A stretch of 64,000 bases of DNA, taken from Planctomycetota bacterium. Lineage in GTDB: Bacteria > Planctomycetota > Phycisphaerae > UBA1845 > PWPN01. Where the stretch lies: the NCBI GenBank assembly GCA_029550525.1, contig JAKPHF010000078.1, forward strand, positions 1-64,000, in the 5' to 3' direction. Shown in pieces: positions 43,937-52,947 of this stretch. Made by a program: the position numbers and the translations under genes. Below the pieces are notes generated by a model. That model was not told the origin of the DNA and made no database searches. It worked only from the letters and a program-made list of their open reading frames with translations. The stretch's first letter is position 1, and the number at the start of each line of letters is the position of its first letter.

Positions 43937-45346
43937 ATGGAGAGCACATCCCTCGAGAACCAGAATCCGACCCGCCGCCGTTTTCTTGAACAAATCGGCG
44001 CAGCCACGTTCGCGGGCACGCTGGCCGGCATCACTATCGTGCCCCGACACGTCCTGGGAGGTCCACGACACATCGCTCCGAGCGAGAAGCTCAACATCGC
44101 CGGCATCGGCGTGGGCGGACAGGGCTTCCGCGACCTGGAAAATTTGAAGGACCAGAACATCGTTGCGCTGTGTGACGTGGATGACGTGCGGGCTGCGGAA
44201 GCGTACCGGACCTGGCCCGACGCCCGGCGCTACAAGGACTATCGCGAGATGCTCGATGCCGAGGGCGACAAGATCGACGCCGTGGTAGTGGCCACACCCG
44301 ACCACGTGCACGCGGTGGCGTCCATGGCGGCCATCCGGCGCGGCAAGCACGTGTACTGCGAGAAGCCGCTCACTCGCACGATCGGCGAGGCCCGCGCCCT
44401 GGCGGAAGCCGCCCGCAAGGCCGGCGTCGCCACGCAGATGGGCAACAGCGGCCAGGCCACCGAGGACGTTCGCGTGCTGTGCGAGATGATCTGGAGCGGA
44501 GCCATCGGCCCCGTGCGCGAGGTCCACATTTGGTCGGATCGGCCCATGAACGGTCTGTTCGGCACGTACTGGCCGCAAGGCGTCGATCGCCCCAAGGACA
44601 CGCCGCCCGTGCCCTCGACGCTCGCCTGGGACTTGTGGCTCGGGCCGGCTCCCGAACGGCCCTACCATCCGGCATACGTGCCCTTTAAGTGGCGCGGCTG
44701 GTGGGACTACGGTACGGGCGCCTTGGGTGACATGGGATGTCACTCGTTTGATCCGGCGTTCCGGGCGCTCAAGTTGGGCTATCCCACGAGCGTCGAAGCG
44801 GTTTCGACAAGTGTGAACAAAGAGACGTTCCCGCTGGCGTCGCGCGTGCGCTATGAATTCCCCGCCCGCGAAGATATGCCGGCGGTCTCGCTCACCTGGT
44901 ACGACGGAGGCATGCGGCCGCCCCGCCCGCGCGAGCTGGAAGACGGCCGGGAACTGGGCGAAGGGCAAAACGGCCTGTTGTTCATCGGCGATCACGGCAC
45001 GATCATGACCAGTGTGGCCGGCCGAAAGCCGCGGCTCGTGCCCGAATCGCGCATGCGCAGCTACAAGTTGCCGCCCAAAACACTGCCGCGGTCAATTGGC
45101 CACTTCAAGGAATGGGTCGAAGCGTGCAAGGGCGGCCAGCCCGCCGGCTCGAACTTCGATTTCGCCTCGCGCGTGACCGAGACCGTGCTCTTGGGCTGCC
45201 TGGCGTTGCGACCCGAACTGCGCGAAGCCATGAACCGCCAGCGGCTCGAATGGGATGGCGCCAAGCTCGCCGTGACCAACCTGCCCGAAGCCAACGCGTT
45301 CATCCACACGACCTATCGCGAGGGATGGGAGTTGGAAAAGGCTTGA
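43937..45346 (+). CDS. Tat-exported Gfo/Idh/MocA-family oxidoreductase
   Basis: 469 residues from ATG 43937 (AGGAG upstream). The twin-arginine signal NPTRRRFLEQIGAATFAG targets the folded protein across the membrane with its NAD(P) cofactor. The Rossmann region is KLNIAGIGVGGQGFRDL, followed by the family's KHVYCEKPLTRTIGEAR (catalytic Lys of the EKP motif) and WWDYGTGALGDMGCHSFDPAF. Planctomycetes have many of these; they act on sugars or cyclitols, some hydrolysing glycosides. The substrate is unknown. The stop codon lies inside a CTTGAGN word array. Confidence 0.92.
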   Translation: MESTSLENQNPTRRRFLEQIGAATFAGTLAGITIVPRHVLGGPRHIAPSEKLNIAGIGVGGQGFRDLENLKDQNIVALCDVDDVRAAEAYRTWPDARRYKDYREMLDAEGDKIDAVVVATPDHVHAVASMAAIRRGKHVYCEKPLTRTIGEARALAEAARKAGVATQMGNSGQATEDVRVLCEMIWSGAIGPVREVHIWSDRPMNGLFGTYWPQGVDRPKDTPPVPSTLAWDLWLGPAPERPYHPAYVPFKWRGWWDYGTGALGDMGCHSFDPAFRALKLGYPTSVEAVSTSVNKETFPLASRVRYEFPAREDMPAVSLTWYDGGMRPPRPRELEDGRELGEGQNGLLFIGDHGTIMTSVAGRKPRLVPESRMRSYKLPPKTLPRSIGHFKEWVEACKGGQPAGSNFDFASRVTETVLLGCLALRPELREAMNRQRLEWDGAKLAVTNLPEANAFIHTTYREGWELEKA

Positions 45347-45371
45347 GACTTGAGGCCTGAGGCTTGAGTGG
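45341..45371 (+). repeat. CTTGAGN heptad array overlapping a stop codon
   Basis: Four 7-base units: CTTGAGA, CTTGAGG, CCTGAGG, CTTGAGT (45342-45369). The TGA of the oxidoreductase (45344-45346) is part of the first unit. Confidence 0.85.
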
Positions 45372-45388
45372 GCATACGGGCCAAGGGC

Positions 45389-45443
45389 ATTGTGGTGCAG
45401 GCATCTTGCCTGCACGTGCATACTGGAAGCGTGCACCACAACG
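45389..45443 (+). repeat. GTGGTGCA-family dispersed repeat with 10-bp terminal inverted repeats
   Basis: TTGTGGTGCA (45390-45399) and TGCACCACAA (45432-45441) are perfect reverse complements. Between them are GGCATCTTGCCTGCACGTGC and ATACTGGAAGC. This is the best preserved member of the family (others at 9091, 18586, 30211). Confidence 0.8.
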
Positions 45444-45479
45444 GGCCCCGGGTTTGCGCCGAGTGGCGATGCCGGTCGG

Positions 45480-48032
45480 CTATGCAGCGTGGCGGCGGCG
45501 TTTGAGCAGCGAGAGAGCTACGAGCCCGACGACCAGGGCTGAGCCCGCGCCGGTGCCACACGCACCGCAAACGGCCGGCGGCTCGCCGAGCACATCCTCG
45601 CCGGGAGCCGGCCCGGGCTGATCCGGCGGTTCAGGCTCAGGTTCAGGTTCGGGGCCGGGACCGGGACCGGACGGCTCCGGATCGGGCTCCGACGACGGGG
45701 GCAGCGGCGGCTCGGGCACGGATGGCACAGGTCCGGTGATTCGCTCGCCCGACTCCATGGCCAGGTTCTGGTAGAGCAGCACGCGCGAGTGCCCCCAGCC
45801 GACGGAGATGATGTCCAAATCGCCGTCGCGATCGATATCGACCAGTTGCGTGCCGTCGTGATGCTCGTCGCCGGTGTGCACGATGCGGGCCGCCCACGTC
45901 GTGCCAAGGCCGTCCGCGTTCTCGAAGACGATCGTGCGAGCCGTGTCCGGCTGGTCGAGATTGTGTTCGCCGATCACCACGTCCACGTCGCCGTCCAAGT
46001 CGATGTCGGCTACATCCAGACTCATCGGCCCCACGACCGTGGCGATGACGTGCTCGGTCCACAACGCCTGCGGATCCTGCGGCTGCTCGTACCACACCAG
46101 CCGGGCCGGTGTGCTGATCCCCAGAAAGCCCACGATCGCATCGAGCCTGCCGTCCTTGTTCACGTCGGCGAGTTTGTTGCGATCGGGTTGGTCCGGTGTA
46201 TCCGAGAGCGTGTGCACACTCCACGAACCGCCGTCGTTTCGCAGCCACCGCGTGCCGAGCAACAGATCCAGATCGCCGTCGCGGTCGATATCGCCGGCAC
46301 TGAGGTCTTCCTCCTGATCGACATCGGACAGCCTCGCCCACGACCAGGATTCCGTGGTCGGATCCGCGGGCGTGGAGAGCATCTGGATGCCGTTACCCGT
46401 GCCATCATGCCAGGACAGCGCCGTCTCGATAGGGCCGTTTCTCGCAAATCGGCCGACCGCGACGCCCTGCAGGAAATCGCCCTCGCCGGCGGGAACATTG
46501 TCGAGGATCGCGAAGCTCCCGAATCCATCGTTGCGAGCCCACACAAACGCCGGATCGGCGCCGGAGCCCGCCCACGGCGTGCCCAGGATGTCGAGATCGC
46601 CGTCCTGGTCGTAGTCGAACACCGCGGCCATGTTGTTGAGCGGCGAACCGATGGTATTGCGCTGCCATCTGCCGGCGGGATCGCCCGGGTTGCGATACCA
46701 CCATCCGCCCGCGATTACGTCGGGCAGGCCGTCGCCGTCGATGTCGTCGGCGTCGATGAACACCGCGTTCCACGGCCGCGCATCGTCGATGACGTGTCGA
46801 GCCCACCGGTCCAGAGGCAACCGCTCGTTGAGGTCGTTGCGCCAGAGATGAACGGTACTGCTGTCGGACCAATCGGCACCGAACAGGTCCACGTCGCCGT
46901 CACGGTCGAAGTCGGCGGCCTTGATGCTGTGACTCGACGTGTTCGCGATGCTCTGCGCCGTCCACTCCGTACCTCGCCCGCCCGTACCGACGTTGGTGTA
47001 CAGGACGACGGCCGGGTTCGCCCCCTGATGCATGGCGGCGGTGGCCAGGTCGAGATCGCCGTCGTTGTCGAAGTCGGCCAGTTGCAACGAATGGTGTACG
47101 GCTTCCACGTCGTCAGCGACCACGTGTTCGATCCACTCCGTGTTGTCGCGCGGATCGCTCGGGGCCTCGAACCACGAAATGCGATAGCCTTCCCCCGCCG
47201 CTTCCGACGGCGTCAGCGCGATGTCGATCCGACCGTCGCGGTTGATATCACCCGTGGCCACGATGGTGTCCGGCTCGGTCCAGGAACTGGTGTACGCGTG
47301 CGGCGCCCACGTACCGCCGATGATGTCGCGAGGATTCTCGAACCACACGCCGTTGACGATGACGTCCGGATCGCCGTCGCGGTCGATATCCGCCGTGGCC
47401 AGCCCCTCGCCCGTAGGCACGCCGGCAGTGATGGATGCTCGCACCCATGTCTGCGGCCCGTCCTGGCGCCACACTTGAATGGCGTTGCCCTGACCCTCCT
47501 GGAGCCGGGTCACCAGATCGAGATCGCCGTCGAGGTCGAGATCCACCAGTTCCAGATCATGGGCTCGCGGTTCGCCGATGGTATGTCGCGCCCAATCCGC
47601 CCCGTCGCCGAGATTCTCGAACCATTCGATGCCCGCGTCGGAGCGATACCACGACGAAATCACGATGTCGTTGTCGCCATCGTTGTCGATGTCACCGACG
47701 GCCGCATCCGTGCTCCAGCCGCCCAGCGTGGAAATGACATGCCTCGTGCCGGCGGGCATTTCGTACCACACGAGCGGTTGCCCCTCGGTCGCCCCGGCCA
47801 CGATGGCATCAGGGTAGCCGTCGCCGTTCAGGTCGCCGACCGCCTTGATGTGCATGCCGTAGTACTGCTCGCCGCGCGGGCCGGCAGCATCGAGCACGAT
47901 GGCCGCGAACGGCACCACGCCGTCCGCCCGTGCCTGGGCCGGCCCGACAAATGATCGCTCAACGCTCCAGAAGAACGCCCCGACCACCAAACACACCAGG
48001 ACGGCCGGTCCATGGTTCGGTTGAGTTCGCAT
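45480..48032 (-). CDS. Large secreted FG-GAP/VCBS repeat protein with a Cys-containing C-terminal sorting tail
   Basis: 850 residues from ATG 48032, with GGGGAG upstream and a signal helix (AVLVCLVVGAFFW). At least ten FG-GAP/VCBS repeats fill it, each with a calcium loop such as DLNGDGYPDAIV, DIDNDGDNDIVI, DLDLDGDLDLVT and DIDRDGDLDIIS. They form one or two seven-bladed propellers. A Pro/Glu/Gly linker (PEPSGPGPGPEPEPEPEPP) leads to the tail: VCGACGTGAGS, a hydrophobic helix (ALVVGLVALSLL) and KRRRHAA. This tripartite end with Cys resembles MYXO-CTERM/GlyGly-type signals rather than PEP-CTERM. It is probably a calcium-stabilised surface protein. Partners unknown. Confidence 0.88.
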   Translation of the reverse strand: MRTQPNHGPAVLVCLVVGAFFWSVERSFVGPAQARADGVVPFAAIVLDAAGPRGEQYYGMHIKAVGDLNGDGYPDAIVAGATEGQPLVWYEMPAGTRHVISTLGGWSTDAAVGDIDNDGDNDIVISSWYRSDAGIEWFENLGDGADWARHTIGEPRAHDLELVDLDLDGDLDLVTRLQEGQGNAIQVWRQDGPQTWVRASITAGVPTGEGLATADIDRDGDPDVIVNGVWFENPRDIIGGTWAPHAYTSSWTEPDTIVATGDINRDGRIDIALTPSEAAGEGYRISWFEAPSDPRDNTEWIEHVVADDVEAVHHSLQLADFDNDGDLDLATAAMHQGANPAVVLYTNVGTGGRGTEWTAQSIANTSSHSIKAADFDRDGDVDLFGADWSDSSTVHLWRNDLNERLPLDRWARHVIDDARPWNAVFIDADDIDGDGLPDVIAGGWWYRNPGDPAGRWQRNTIGSPLNNMAAVFDYDQDGDLDILGTPWAGSGADPAFVWARNDGFGSFAILDNVPAGEGDFLQGVAVGRFARNGPIETALSWHDGTGNGIQMLSTPADPTTESWSWARLSDVDQEEDLSAGDIDRDGDLDLLLGTRWLRNDGGSWSVHTLSDTPDQPDRNKLADVNKDGRLDAIVGFLGISTPARLVWYEQPQDPQALWTEHVIATVVGPMSLDVADIDLDGDVDVVIGEHNLDQPDTARTIVFENADGLGTTWAARIVHTGDEHHDGTQLVDIDRDGDLDIISVGWGHSRVLLYQNLAMESGERITGPVPSVPEPPLPPSSEPDPEPSGPGPGPEPEPEPEPPDQPGPAPGEDVLGEPPAVCGACGTGAGSALVVGLVALSLLKRRRHAA

Positions 48033-48509
48033 GCCGATGCTCCCCAGTCGTTTCCGACTTCGTGTCAAGCCTAAGCACGAAACGTGCACGCCGGTGCGTG
48101 GAAGGGCAGGTCAAGGAGGATTGCAGCTACCAGGACACATGGGATGCCGGCAGATGGGCCGGGCGGGAGTCAGCCTGAGGTAACATTTTTCAGGCACGTG
48201 ACGGCACAGCAGACGCGCCGGTGTACCGTATGTGCGATACGCGGATCGACCGCATCGGGCGCCGTAGACGCACGCGTCGATCGGCCAAATACACCGGAAT
48301 CGGAGTGCGTAAACCAATGGCTGGTCCCCGATAGCCGTCATCGTACCCCGCGAACAGGATTGCGTCTGGAGACGCGAAGTCCCCTGAGCATAGACCAGCC
48401 CGGACTGGGAAGGAATGGGCAGCGTACTTAAGCCGGCATCGGGCTGACAGTGAAAAGTGGCGCGACGAAATGCTGCACGCTGGGGGGCGGGCGGATGCCC
48501 CCGGTGGCG
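48033..48509. other. Gene-free spacer
   Basis: About 480 bases between two minus-strand genes. Open frames are short and lack ribosome sites. I see no member of the repeat families here and no clear terminator. Confidence 0.5.
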
Positions 48510-49613
48510 CTAGCGGATGGATTCCAGCCAATCGCGCGAGCAGGCGGTGACGCGCAAGCGATTGAGTCCACCGATTCGCTTGTCGCCCGCACAGTACGAG
48601 AGGATCATGCGATCGCCGATGAAACTGATGGACGTGTAGCAGTACCAGCCGTCGGGATCATTTTCGATGATTCGCGCGGGCGACCAGGTTCGGCCGTCGT
48701 CCCGGCTGATGGACACGGCCAGCGGCGTGCGTAAACGCGAAGGCCGGTCGGCGACGGCCGAGTGGTCATTCCACACGCACACCAGATCGCCGCTCCAGGC
48801 AATGCGCCGAATGCTCGCGGGACTGTACTGGGCCGAGATCAGCGGGCCGGGCTCGGGCGTACTCCAGTGTTCGCCGCCGTCGACCGAGAACGACACGTAC
48901 TGGCGGTCGGTGCTGGTGCGCAGCCACATGCAGATACGTCCGTCCTTCAGCTCGACGACGCCCGGCTCCTGCAGCACGACCGACAGGTCGGCGGGAGGCG
49001 GCACGGTCTCGGCGGCTCGCCGCCACGTCCGCCCTTCGTCATCGGACAGAAACGCGACCGGTGTCGCTTTGGGCGACCACGTCTGCCGCGTGCCGTCACT
49101 GCATGGATGCAGCGCGGCGGGCACGATCAGCCGACCGGCCGAGGTCCGGATGACGCGGTCGTTGTTGACCACGTGGTAGCCGTCCACGACGGTGACGCGA
49201 ACGGGTTCGCTGAGCGTTCTGAACTCGTCGCTCGTGCGCCGCACGAACATGTGCAGGTTGTCCCAACCCCGGCGCTCGAGATAGAACAGCAGCCACTCGC
49301 CGCCGGGCAGTTGGACGGTGCTGACGGACATCACGTTGTCGGCGCCAGCCCGCGGGATGAGGACGCGGCCCTCGTCCCAGGTTTTCCCCGCCGCGTCCGC
49401 GGTCCGCAGGACGATGTCCGCCTGGGCGTGGTCCTGGGCCCCACCGGTAAACCGGGTGTAGATCAGGCCCAGCCGGCCGTCCTGAAACTCGATCACATCG
49501 CCCTCGCTGTGGCGGGGGTACTGGGGGGAAGGCTCGATGGTCAGCAGCGGCTCGGCGGCCAGTACGGGCGCTATGACCGCCCAGGACATTATGACGCTCG
49601 TTCGTAGGTTCAT
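48510..49613 (-). CDS. Exported BNR/Asp-box sialidase-like glycoside hydrolase
   Basis: 367 residues with a short signal peptide (TSVIMSWAVIAPVLA). Asp-box motifs of the six-bladed neuraminidase fold are visible: SDDEGRTWRRA, SVDGGEHWSTPEPG and SRDDGRTWSPARI. Near the C-terminus SYCAGD is present. In true sialidases a Tyr/Glu pair and an Arg triad are catalytic; some candidates are here (GRLGLIYTRFTGG, CMWLRTSTD) but I cannot assign them. It could act on sialic-acid-like or other acidic sugars. It fits the glycan-degrading theme with the sulfatase and GH172. Confidence 0.88.
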   Translation of the reverse strand: MNLRTSVIMSWAVIAPVLAAEPLLTIEPSPQYPRHSEGDVIEFQDGRLGLIYTRFTGGAQDHAQADIVLRTADAAGKTWDEGRVLIPRAGADNVMSVSTVQLPGGEWLLFYLERRGWDNLHMFVRRTSDEFRTLSEPVRVTVVDGYHVVNNDRVIRTSAGRLIVPAALHPCSDGTRQTWSPKATPVAFLSDDEGRTWRRAAETVPPPADLSVVLQEPGVVELKDGRICMWLRTSTDRQYVSFSVDGGEHWSTPEPGPLISAQYSPASIRRIAWSGDLVCVWNDHSAVADRPSRLRTPLAVSISRDDGRTWSPARIIENDPDGWYCYTSISFIGDRMILSYCAGDKRIGGLNRLRVTACSRDWLESIR

Positions 49614-49945
49614 GCTATCACGCTCTTTGAGAAAGGAAGCCCGGCCACCGGACAGGGCCGTGTGCCCCGGCCGGTCGAGAGCCGACCGTACCCGTCAGCG
49701 TACCGCCGGGGCGAAGGCCCGGCAACGCGCCAATCCGCCGCGAAGGCTTGTTTGTCCACCCGGGGGTTTCTATATTGGTGTTGTCAGGCGGTTGGCGACG
49801 CACCTGAACGCGTCCGGTGTCGGGAGGGCCTGCTCAGGGTCATCCCCAGAAACGCCTGACTCCCATCTTCGTGAGCGTATGAGTCGTGGTTTTCGGCTGA
49901 CCCTCGACGGGGCTGCATCCCCGTGGAGGCAGAGGTGGTGCATAT
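49614..49945. other. Divergent spacer
   Basis: About 330 bases upstream of both the sialidase and the 102-residue gene. It contains GACGGGGCTGCATCCCCGTG, a small hairpin close to the start of the next gene. No gene seen. Confidence 0.4.
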
Positions 49946-50254
49946 ATGGCATTCGACATGAAGAAGTTCATGGCGGTCGGCACGAAAGTCCGAATCAACG
50001 AGCCCATGGACGTTCCCGAATACTCGGCCTGGGACGACGATCACGGCCGCACGTCGGCGGCCCTCAAGAAGCGACTCCAGGGCATGTTCTTCCGTGGCGA
50101 CCGCAAGCTCGTCGCCGAGATCGTGTACGTGGCCAAGGAATCGGAACGCGAGCGGCTCCGCCGCAAGGGCCTGGTCAAGATCCGCATCAAGGATCAGGCC
50201 GGCTCCATGCTCACCATCACCGCCGATCCCAAGACCCTCGTGCCGTGCAACTGA
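49946..50254 (+). CDS. Small basic protein of unknown function
   Basis: 102 residues, soluble and rich in Lys and Arg (AALKKRLQGMFFRGDRKLVAEI, then VYVAKESERERLRRKGLVKIRIKDQ). A GAGG-type ribosome site lies upstream. The C-terminal half could be a small beta barrel: SMLTITADPKTLVPCN. Good start, sensible composition and complete length make it a real gene. I recognise no domain. Confidence 0.75.
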   Translation: MAFDMKKFMAVGTKVRINEPMDVPEYSAWDDDHGRTSAALKKRLQGMFFRGDRKLVAEIVYVAKESERERLRRKGLVKIRIKDQAGSMLTITADPKTLVPCN

Positions 50255-50357
50255 GCGCGACAGCGTGCGACGGCGCGACGGTCAGACGGTGCGCGCAGAT
50301 GACACGTGAGCGCGTCGAGGCGCCTCCCTTTCCGACAAACCGCGAGCGGATTGCATG

Positions 50358-51251
50358 TCATCCACGCCGGCGGCATAACAGGAATGCCGCCGAGCAGCAC
50401 AGCAACAGCGCCCCGGTGGCCGGCTCGGGTATCCCCACAAAGGGATGATTGTGAAACTCGCCGCCGTTCTGCTGAATGGCGTTGAAAGCGATGGTGTTCC
50501 CGTCAAACGACCCGCCAGACAGACTCACGGTCGCATACGGAGCCAGTACGCTGCCAAGCACCGCGATGTGCTTCGCGTCGATGCTGGTCGATTCGAAGAA
50601 GTTGTAGAGCACGTGTGCCTGATCGACACCGTGCAGCGACAGCCCGCCCTGCATCGAGTGGCTCGAACCGGGGATATTGATGATCAGTGTCGATCCCGCC
50701 GGAGCCGTGATCTGGCGGTCGGAGGCGGCCGCCCAGTGCGCCGGGTCAATCGTCACCACATTCAGCACCGGATCGTCGGCGACGATGTTCAGCGTACTCC
50801 ACTGGTACCACGATGACCCGTTGGCCGGGAGACTGGCGAGTTCCGCCGCCAGATCTCGAACATGAGCCGCTGCCGCCGCAAAGTCGATCGGATTGCCTTG
50901 GCTGATCGTGTTCGGAGGTAGCGTGCTCGGCGCGTTGATGACCTGTCCGCCATACACCGTGTTTCCGCCGTAGACTTGCCACTTGCCGATGGCGTTGAGG
51001 TCGTTCCCGACGACGAGATGATTTAGGGTCCCGTGCGAGTCGGGGCTGCGAGATCCCACGCTGTACCACTGCATGGTCGCGTTGCGTCCGGCCGCCAACC
51101 GGCCTTCCGTGTCTCCACCGATCGCGTCGAGGTCATTGAGGATGAACGCGTTGTATTCTCCGGCCACGCCGAAGATGGTTGCATGCGCCCAAGCCGATGC
51201 GAACAGGCAGACTGCACCGATCGCGGCACACAGGAGGAAATGCCGTTTCAT
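50358..51251 (-). CDS. Choice-of-anchor A family exported protein with a classical PEP-CTERM tail
   Basis: 297 residues from ATG 51251 (GGGAG eight bases upstream); signal MKRHFLLCAAIGAVCLFASAWA. The body fits the 'choice-of-anchor A' domain: GEYNAFILNDLDAIGGDTEG, then GRLAAGRNA and LVVGNDLNAIGKW. Such proteins bear different C-terminal anchors in different species. Here it is the canonical PEP-CTERM: GIPEPATGALLL, hydrophobic CCSAAFLLC, RRRG. Sorting by an exosortase (not in the window) into the extracellular matrix is expected. Confidence 0.92.
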   Translation of the reverse strand: MKRHFLLCAAIGAVCLFASAWAHATIFGVAGEYNAFILNDLDAIGGDTEGRLAAGRNATMQWYSVGSRSPDSHGTLNHLVVGNDLNAIGKWQVYGGNTVYGGQVINAPSTLPPNTISQGNPIDFAAAAAHVRDLAAELASLPANGSSWYQWSTLNIVADDPVLNVVTIDPAHWAAASDRQITAPAGSTLIINIPGSSHSMQGGLSLHGVDQAHVLYNFFESTSIDAKHIAVLGSVLAPYATVSLSGGSFDGNTIAFNAIQQNGGEFHNHPFVGIPEPATGALLLCCSAAFLLCRRRG

Positions 51252-51722
51252 GCTATCTCTCCCACATTCCATCTTTTTCAGAATTTTGACACAATCCCCG
51301 GCGAGCTGAGCGAAATGTAAGATGTACAATTTCGTGTGGCAAACGACTGCGTCATGACCACTTTCTTCCGAGCTATCAGCCCCATAGTCCCAGGCCGGTT
51401 AGTGGTTCTCCCTCGGTCTCCGGAAGGTACGACCTCGCGGGCGTAGTTCTTCGCTCAGCCTGGTTCCGTATCGAGCACCGATCGGAGCAGGAAGCCAGTC
51501 GTCCATCGGCCCAAGCCGAACGCATAGAACCACAGAGCCGCGGAGGCACAGAGAGATCGCCTGTCAGGTGCAAGCTGTCAGCGCTCAGCTCTCAGCCGTC
51601 AGCCGGATGATTGGCTCGCAGCTCACAGCCCACAGCTCAGAGCTCACCCGACGTCCGAGAAGCCCGATGGCACCGTGGGATGCGTTGCTTGCCGCCTATC
51701 CCGGTTCGGTTACCATGTCGCC
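51252..51722. other. Spacer with CACAGAG and AGCTNTNAGC word repeats
   Basis: No gene. 51528-51556 reads ACCACAGAGCCGCGGAGGCACAGAGAG (octad-like units). 51561-51648 holds at least nine AGCTNTNAGC or reverse-orientation GCTNACAGC words, directly upstream of the zinc-ribbon gene. Confidence 0.7.
51561..51648 (+). repeat. AGCTNTNAGC word array
   Basis: AAGCTGTCAGCGCTCAGC, TCTCAGCCGTCAGCC, then GCTCGCAGCTCACAGCCC and ACAGCTCAGAGCTCACC. Units of 7-9 bases are repeated imperfectly. Confidence 0.75.
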
Positions 51723-52322
51723 ATGCCGGAAAAAGGCGTCATGGTGCACAGCCTGAAGGAAGCATCGCTATACCTGATGCTCGTTCGCTGCAGCGCGTGC
51801 GCGGACGTGGTTGTCCCCACGTCAGTGGCGGGGCAGCCGGACGCGGGGTCCGTGCTGGAGGTGCCAGTGGCGTGCCGATCGTGCGGTCGTGCCGATCGCG
51901 TGCGGCTCGACCTGAGCCGGGTGGATCCGGCCGAGGCGGCGATGGGGCTGGCCGGGTGGGCGGAACTGGCCCAGGCCGGCAACGCTCCGCCGATCAACCG
52001 GACGGGCCGGGTGTCGCGAGCCATCGACGTGGCCGGCTGGCTGACGCTCCACAAGATGCTCTCGGCCAACGCCAAGGCGCGGGCGGAACAAGCGGTCTCA
52101 CTCGCGGACCGGACAGTCGCCCGTCAACTGCAGCTCCAGGCCGGCGAGTGCATCGAGGAAGCGCTGAAGTTCTACGATGCTGATAACGACCTGCCGCCGG
52201 AGGACGCGTTCTTCACCGAGGAAGGCCGCCGGCAGTTTCGTGAGCAGCCGGATCTGTTCCTGCGGAGTCGGCTGGTGAGTCTGCGCGTGAGTTCGATGGT
52301 AAAGAAAAGCTATGAGGTGTGA
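51723..52322 (+). CDS. Zinc-ribbon-like protein of unknown function
   Basis: 199 residues from ATG 51723; ATG 51741 is also possible. An N-terminal pair of Cys motifs, CSAC and CRSC, is spaced about 30 apart as in a zinc ribbon. The remainder is mostly helical (EQAVSLADRTVARQLQLQAG, CIEEALKFYDADNDLPPED). The last codons (KKSYEV) and the TGA lie inside an AGCTATGAGGTGTGAGC word repeat. It sits 100 bp upstream of pyrE and may be cotranscribed with it. Family not recognised. Confidence 0.75.
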   Translation: MPEKGVMVHSLKEASLYLMLVRCSACADVVVPTSVAGQPDAGSVLEVPVACRSCGRADRVRLDLSRVDPAEAAMGLAGWAELAQAGNAPPINRTGRVSRAIDVAGWLTLHKMLSANAKARAEQAVSLADRTVARQLQLQAGECIEEALKFYDADNDLPPEDAFFTEEGRRQFREQPDLFLRSRLVSLRVSSMVKKSYEV

Positions 52323-52410
52323 GCTGTGAGCCAGAATGGCCAGGGAACGTGCGGCTTCGTCATTCGGCGTTCCTGTTGAGCATTCGTCATTCGGATTTCG
52401 TCATTCAACC
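52307..52410 (+). repeat. Two word arrays between genes: AGCTNTNAGC and CATTCGT
   Basis: 52307-52332 (AAGCTATGAGGTGTGAGC, TGTGAGCC) overlaps the stop of the upstream gene. 52356-52410 has TTCGTCATTCGGCGTTCC, then CATTCGTCATTCGG and ATTTCGTCATTCAACC, a 7-base periodic array, and ends 12 bases before the pyrE start codon. Confidence 0.8.
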
Positions 52411-52422
52411 TTGGGAGTTCCC

Positions 52423-52947
52423 ATGACCGATCAAGAGCTGTTTCAGGCCATTGCTTCTGCCGCACTGCTCCGCGGTGATTTCACGCTGCGTTCGGGTCGC
52501 AAGAGCAAGTACTATCTCGACAAGTACCTCTTCGAGGCTCAGCCGGCCATCCTGCGGGAGCTGGGCGAGCGCTTCGCTCAGCGGCGGTCAGCGGCGACCA
52601 CGCGGATCGCCGGTGCCGAGCTGGGCGGCGTGGCCCTGGCGGCCTCGGCGTCGATGGCCAGCGGCCTGCCCTTCGTGATCATCCGCAACGCCAAGAAAGA
52701 CTACGGCACGCAGAAGATGTACGAGGGCAAGATCGAGGCTGGCGACGTGGTGCTTCTCGTCGAGGACATCGCCACCACCGGCGGGCAGGTGCTCGAGGCG
52801 GCCAAGGTGATCACCGGCCTGGGTGCCAAGGTCGAGAAGATCGTGGCGGTCATCGATCGACAGGAAGGAGCCCGCGAGAACATCGAGGCGGCGGGCTACG
52901 TGTTCGAGTCGCTGATGACCAAGACGGATCTGGGAATAGACGAATGA
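52423..52947 (+). CDS. pyrE: Orotate phosphoribosyltransferase
   Basis: 174 residues. It forms orotidine 5'-phosphate from orotate and PRPP in pyrimidine synthesis. FTLRSGRKSKYYLDKY binds orotate, and the PRPP loop is VLLVEDIATTGGQVLEA. PFVIIRNAKKDYGTQ contains the flexible catalytic Lys. Start at ATG 52423. The stop TGA overlaps the ATG of the next gene (ATGA), so the downstream lipoprotein may be translationally coupled. Confidence 0.96.
   Translation: MTDQELFQAIASAALLRGDFTLRSGRKSKYYLDKYLFEAQPAILRELGERFAQRRSAATTRIAGAELGGVALAASASMASGLPFVIIRNAKKDYGTQKMYEGKIEAGDVVLLVEDIATTGGQVLEAAKVITGLGAKVEKIVAVIDRQEGARENIEAAGYVFESLMTKTDLGIDE

Noticed and set aside
45789..47954. 721-residue open frame on the plus strand
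   Set aside because: Antisense to the FG-GAP protein. The repeated DxDxDGD codons create a regular but meaningless complement.
48190..48531. 113-residue minus-strand frame in a spacer
   Set aside because: No ribosome site, no family, Arg/Ser/Pro-rich.
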